From NCBI GenBank assembly GCA_934102255.1, contig CAKOSN010000031.1:1-24135 (forward strand): 24,135 nt of DNA. Direction: 5' to 3'. Shown piece after piece: positions 22,721 to 24,135 of this stretch. Made by a program: the position numbers and the translations under genes. This DNA comes from an uncultured Bacilli bacterium (GTDB lineage Bacteria > Bacillota_I > Bacilli_A > RF39 > UBA660). Numbering within the stretch: position 1 is the stretch's first letter; each line of letters starts with the position of its first letter. The notes beneath the pieces were generated by a model that saw only the letters and a program-made list of their open reading frames with translations, had not been told where the DNA came from and searched no databases.

Positions 22721-23813
22721 TTACTTGCAAGTATATCCTGCGTCTTTTAATTCTTTTACCATATCTTTATAATTGCTTTTATTATAATTTGGTTTATAAG
22801 TATAGCCACTAATAACAATTTCCCTTTTGCCAATTCTGTTGGCTTGAGTATTGCATCCATAATTACCAAAATTACCCTCTGGACATGCAACAGTAAAATC
22901 ATAAAGTTTTCCCAAATACGCATCTTTAAAGCTCTGAAATTGTTCATCACTAATATCACTATTAGTATAAAGATGATTTTCACTTAAAACTTTTATACCA
23001 TAATCGTCTATATGTTCTTTGTTTAAAATAAATTTTTGAACTGTCTGCATCTTTAAATTACCTTCAGTATCCATATCGCTAGAACATGTTGCTAATAAAG
23101 TTTCATTTTTTCCTAAACTACTATCAGCTGGAGATATTAAATTTTTAGCTAATGTAACTGCCAAAATAACTAGTATAATTATTCCTAACCCGATTAAAAG
23201 ATATTTCCAATAATTTTTTAAAAATTCTTGCATGGCTTGTTTACTATTATTAAGCACTTGATTTGTAGAAGACTGACTATTCATATTACCTGCATCATTT
23301 AATGAATTAACATTATTTTCTATAGAAGGCATTGGATTTTGACCTAAACCATTATTAGCAAATTGCGAGCCAGTCATATTATTACCATTTAAATCTTGTG
23401 TATTATTATTTGCGACTTGCATATTTGCCATTGAATTAATTGGCTGCTGATTAATAAAATTTGATTGATTATAATTTTCGCTACTTTGATTGCTTTGAAA
23501 AATAGTTTGAGCACTATTAATGTTACTACCAACATTTATTTCATTATTAAAACTATTATCAGAGCCTTGAGCCTGACTACTATTACTGTACATATTATTA
23601 GACATTGAATTAATAGAATTTTGATTATAAAAATTTTGTTGATTAAAATTATTCATATTCTGATTATTATTTGGCATCATTTGCATTGTTATCTGCATTA
23701 ACGCCATTATTAACAGGCATCTCATTAGATTCTTGATTATTTGGTTCTGATTGATTACTTACAAAATCAAAATCTCCCAACCCTAAATTTCCAGTACCAC
23801 CATCATTACTCAT
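22721..23813 (-). CDS. Asn/Gln-rich single-pass membrane protein, frame broken near its N-terminus
   Basis: The likely start is ATG 23813, with AGGAG 7 nt upstream. That frame gives 48 Asn-rich residues (MSNDGGTGNLGLGDFDFV...) and stops at 23667-23669. The following Asn/Gln/Ser/Met-rich region continues in another frame to 22721, whose own first codons (MRCLLIMALM) look out of frame. Dropping one C of GCC at 23673-23675 restores an uninterrupted 363-residue protein. After the low-complexity N-terminal half comes one membrane helix (YLLIGLGIIILVILAVTLA) and a Cys-containing domain of about 130 residues. The function is unknown; disordered N-in proteins like this can be scaffolds. It lies between an ABC-F gene and the PrsW-like gene on one strand. 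Confidence 0.65.
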
Positions 23814-23834
23814 ATTATAACTCCTATACTACAG

Positions 23835-23862
23835 AGTTGACTTTTTACACCACTAGTCAACT
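23835..23862. repeat. Inverted repeat upstream of the Asn-rich protein gene
   Basis: AGTTGACT (23835-23842) and AGTCAACT (23855-23862) are perfect 8-nt arms with a 12-nt spacer. No T-run follows, so it is not a standard terminator for the ABC-F gene. One arm contains a TTGACT that could be a -35 box, so an operator is possible, but no well-placed -10 was found. Confidence 0.45.
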
Positions 23863-23925
23863 ACCCTACCATAATACAATACCATAACAATAAGTAAAAA
23901 ACAATCTAAACATACTTACTATATT

Positions 23926-24135
23926 TTAATTGTTATCCTGTATTTCCATTAATTCTAACCATTTATTATTAAGTTCTTCTAACTTCTTCTTACTATCATT
24001 TATTCTATTATTTACGGTATTTAACTTATCATAATCACTATAAACTTCTTCTAAATACAATGATTCTTCATCTTTTTTAATCAATTCTTCTAACTTTTTA
24101 ATCTCTCGTTCTATTTTACTTATTTCTTTATTTAA
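23926..24135 (-). CDS. ABC-F family ATPase, C-terminal end only (partial)
   Basis: The last 69 residues of a protein whose start lies beyond the window edge. The visible part is a charged coiled coil (EISKIEREIKKLEELIKK, then LEEVYSDYDKLNTVNNRI and KKKLEELNNKWLELME). This is the typical C-terminal arm of ABC-F proteins such as Uup or YdiF, which act on the ribosome and, in some subfamilies, give antibiotic protection. The ATP-binding cassettes are outside the window, so the subfamily cannot be assigned. It stops with TAA at 23926-23928. Confidence 0.8.
   Translation of the reverse strand, partial: LNKEISKIEREIKKLEELIKKDEESLYLEEVYSDYDKLNTVNNRINDSKKKLEELNNKWLELMEIQDNN

Overview
The window is very AT-rich and reads as chromosomal DNA of a low-GC Firmicutes/Bacilli-type bacterium. 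A gut-associated lineage is likely, inferred from the families present (DUF4143 ATPases, Rpn tails, DUF3990, glycine-rich surface proteins). Shine-Dalgarno sites are strong, several promoters fit the sigma-70/sigma-A consensus, and tryptophan is encoded by TGG. A UGA-controlled frameshift in prfB shows that UGA is a stop, so the code is standard. No rRNA, tRNA, CRISPR array or insertion-sequence transposase was seen.

Left part (1-7.4 kb): a DUF4143-type AAA ATPase bracketed by two near-identical 34-bp palindromes; typA; a lipoprotein with an HExxH zinc-protease signature; a membrane-anchored exported protein; and a YitT-family membrane protein.

Repeat region (7.4-9.5 kb): a second ATPase of the same broad class, again with a palindrome at each end. 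Next to it lies a duplicated small gene that looks like the detached C-terminal tail of Rpn recombination-promoting nucleases. One copy has an in-frame amber stop. Three related hairpins punctuate this block.

Surface and exoprotein region (9.5-16.4 kb): a glycine-rich exported protein divergent from a small ribbon-helix-helix regulator, then three consecutive paralogues of the HExxH exoprotein from the left part. The window therefore holds four members of one exported putative metalloprotease family.

Translation and kinase-like operon (16.6-19.9 kb): three tandem, nearly gapless paralogues with a kinase/phosphotransferase-like active site. They share one promoter and are translationally coupled to prfB, which has its classical +1 frameshift site.

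Right part (20-24.1 kb): an SDR oxidoreductase, a DUF3990 two-gene cassette resembling a toxin-antitoxin pair, a PrsW-like membrane protease with a reading-frame break, an Asn/Gln-rich single-pass membrane protein also with a frame break, and the C-terminal end of an ABC-F ATPase.

The most unusual features are the palindrome-bracketed ATPase modules, the four-member HExxH family, and the kinase-like triplet coupled to prfB. Several starts were moved from the longest reading frame because the upstream codon falls inside a promoter or a ribosome-binding site.
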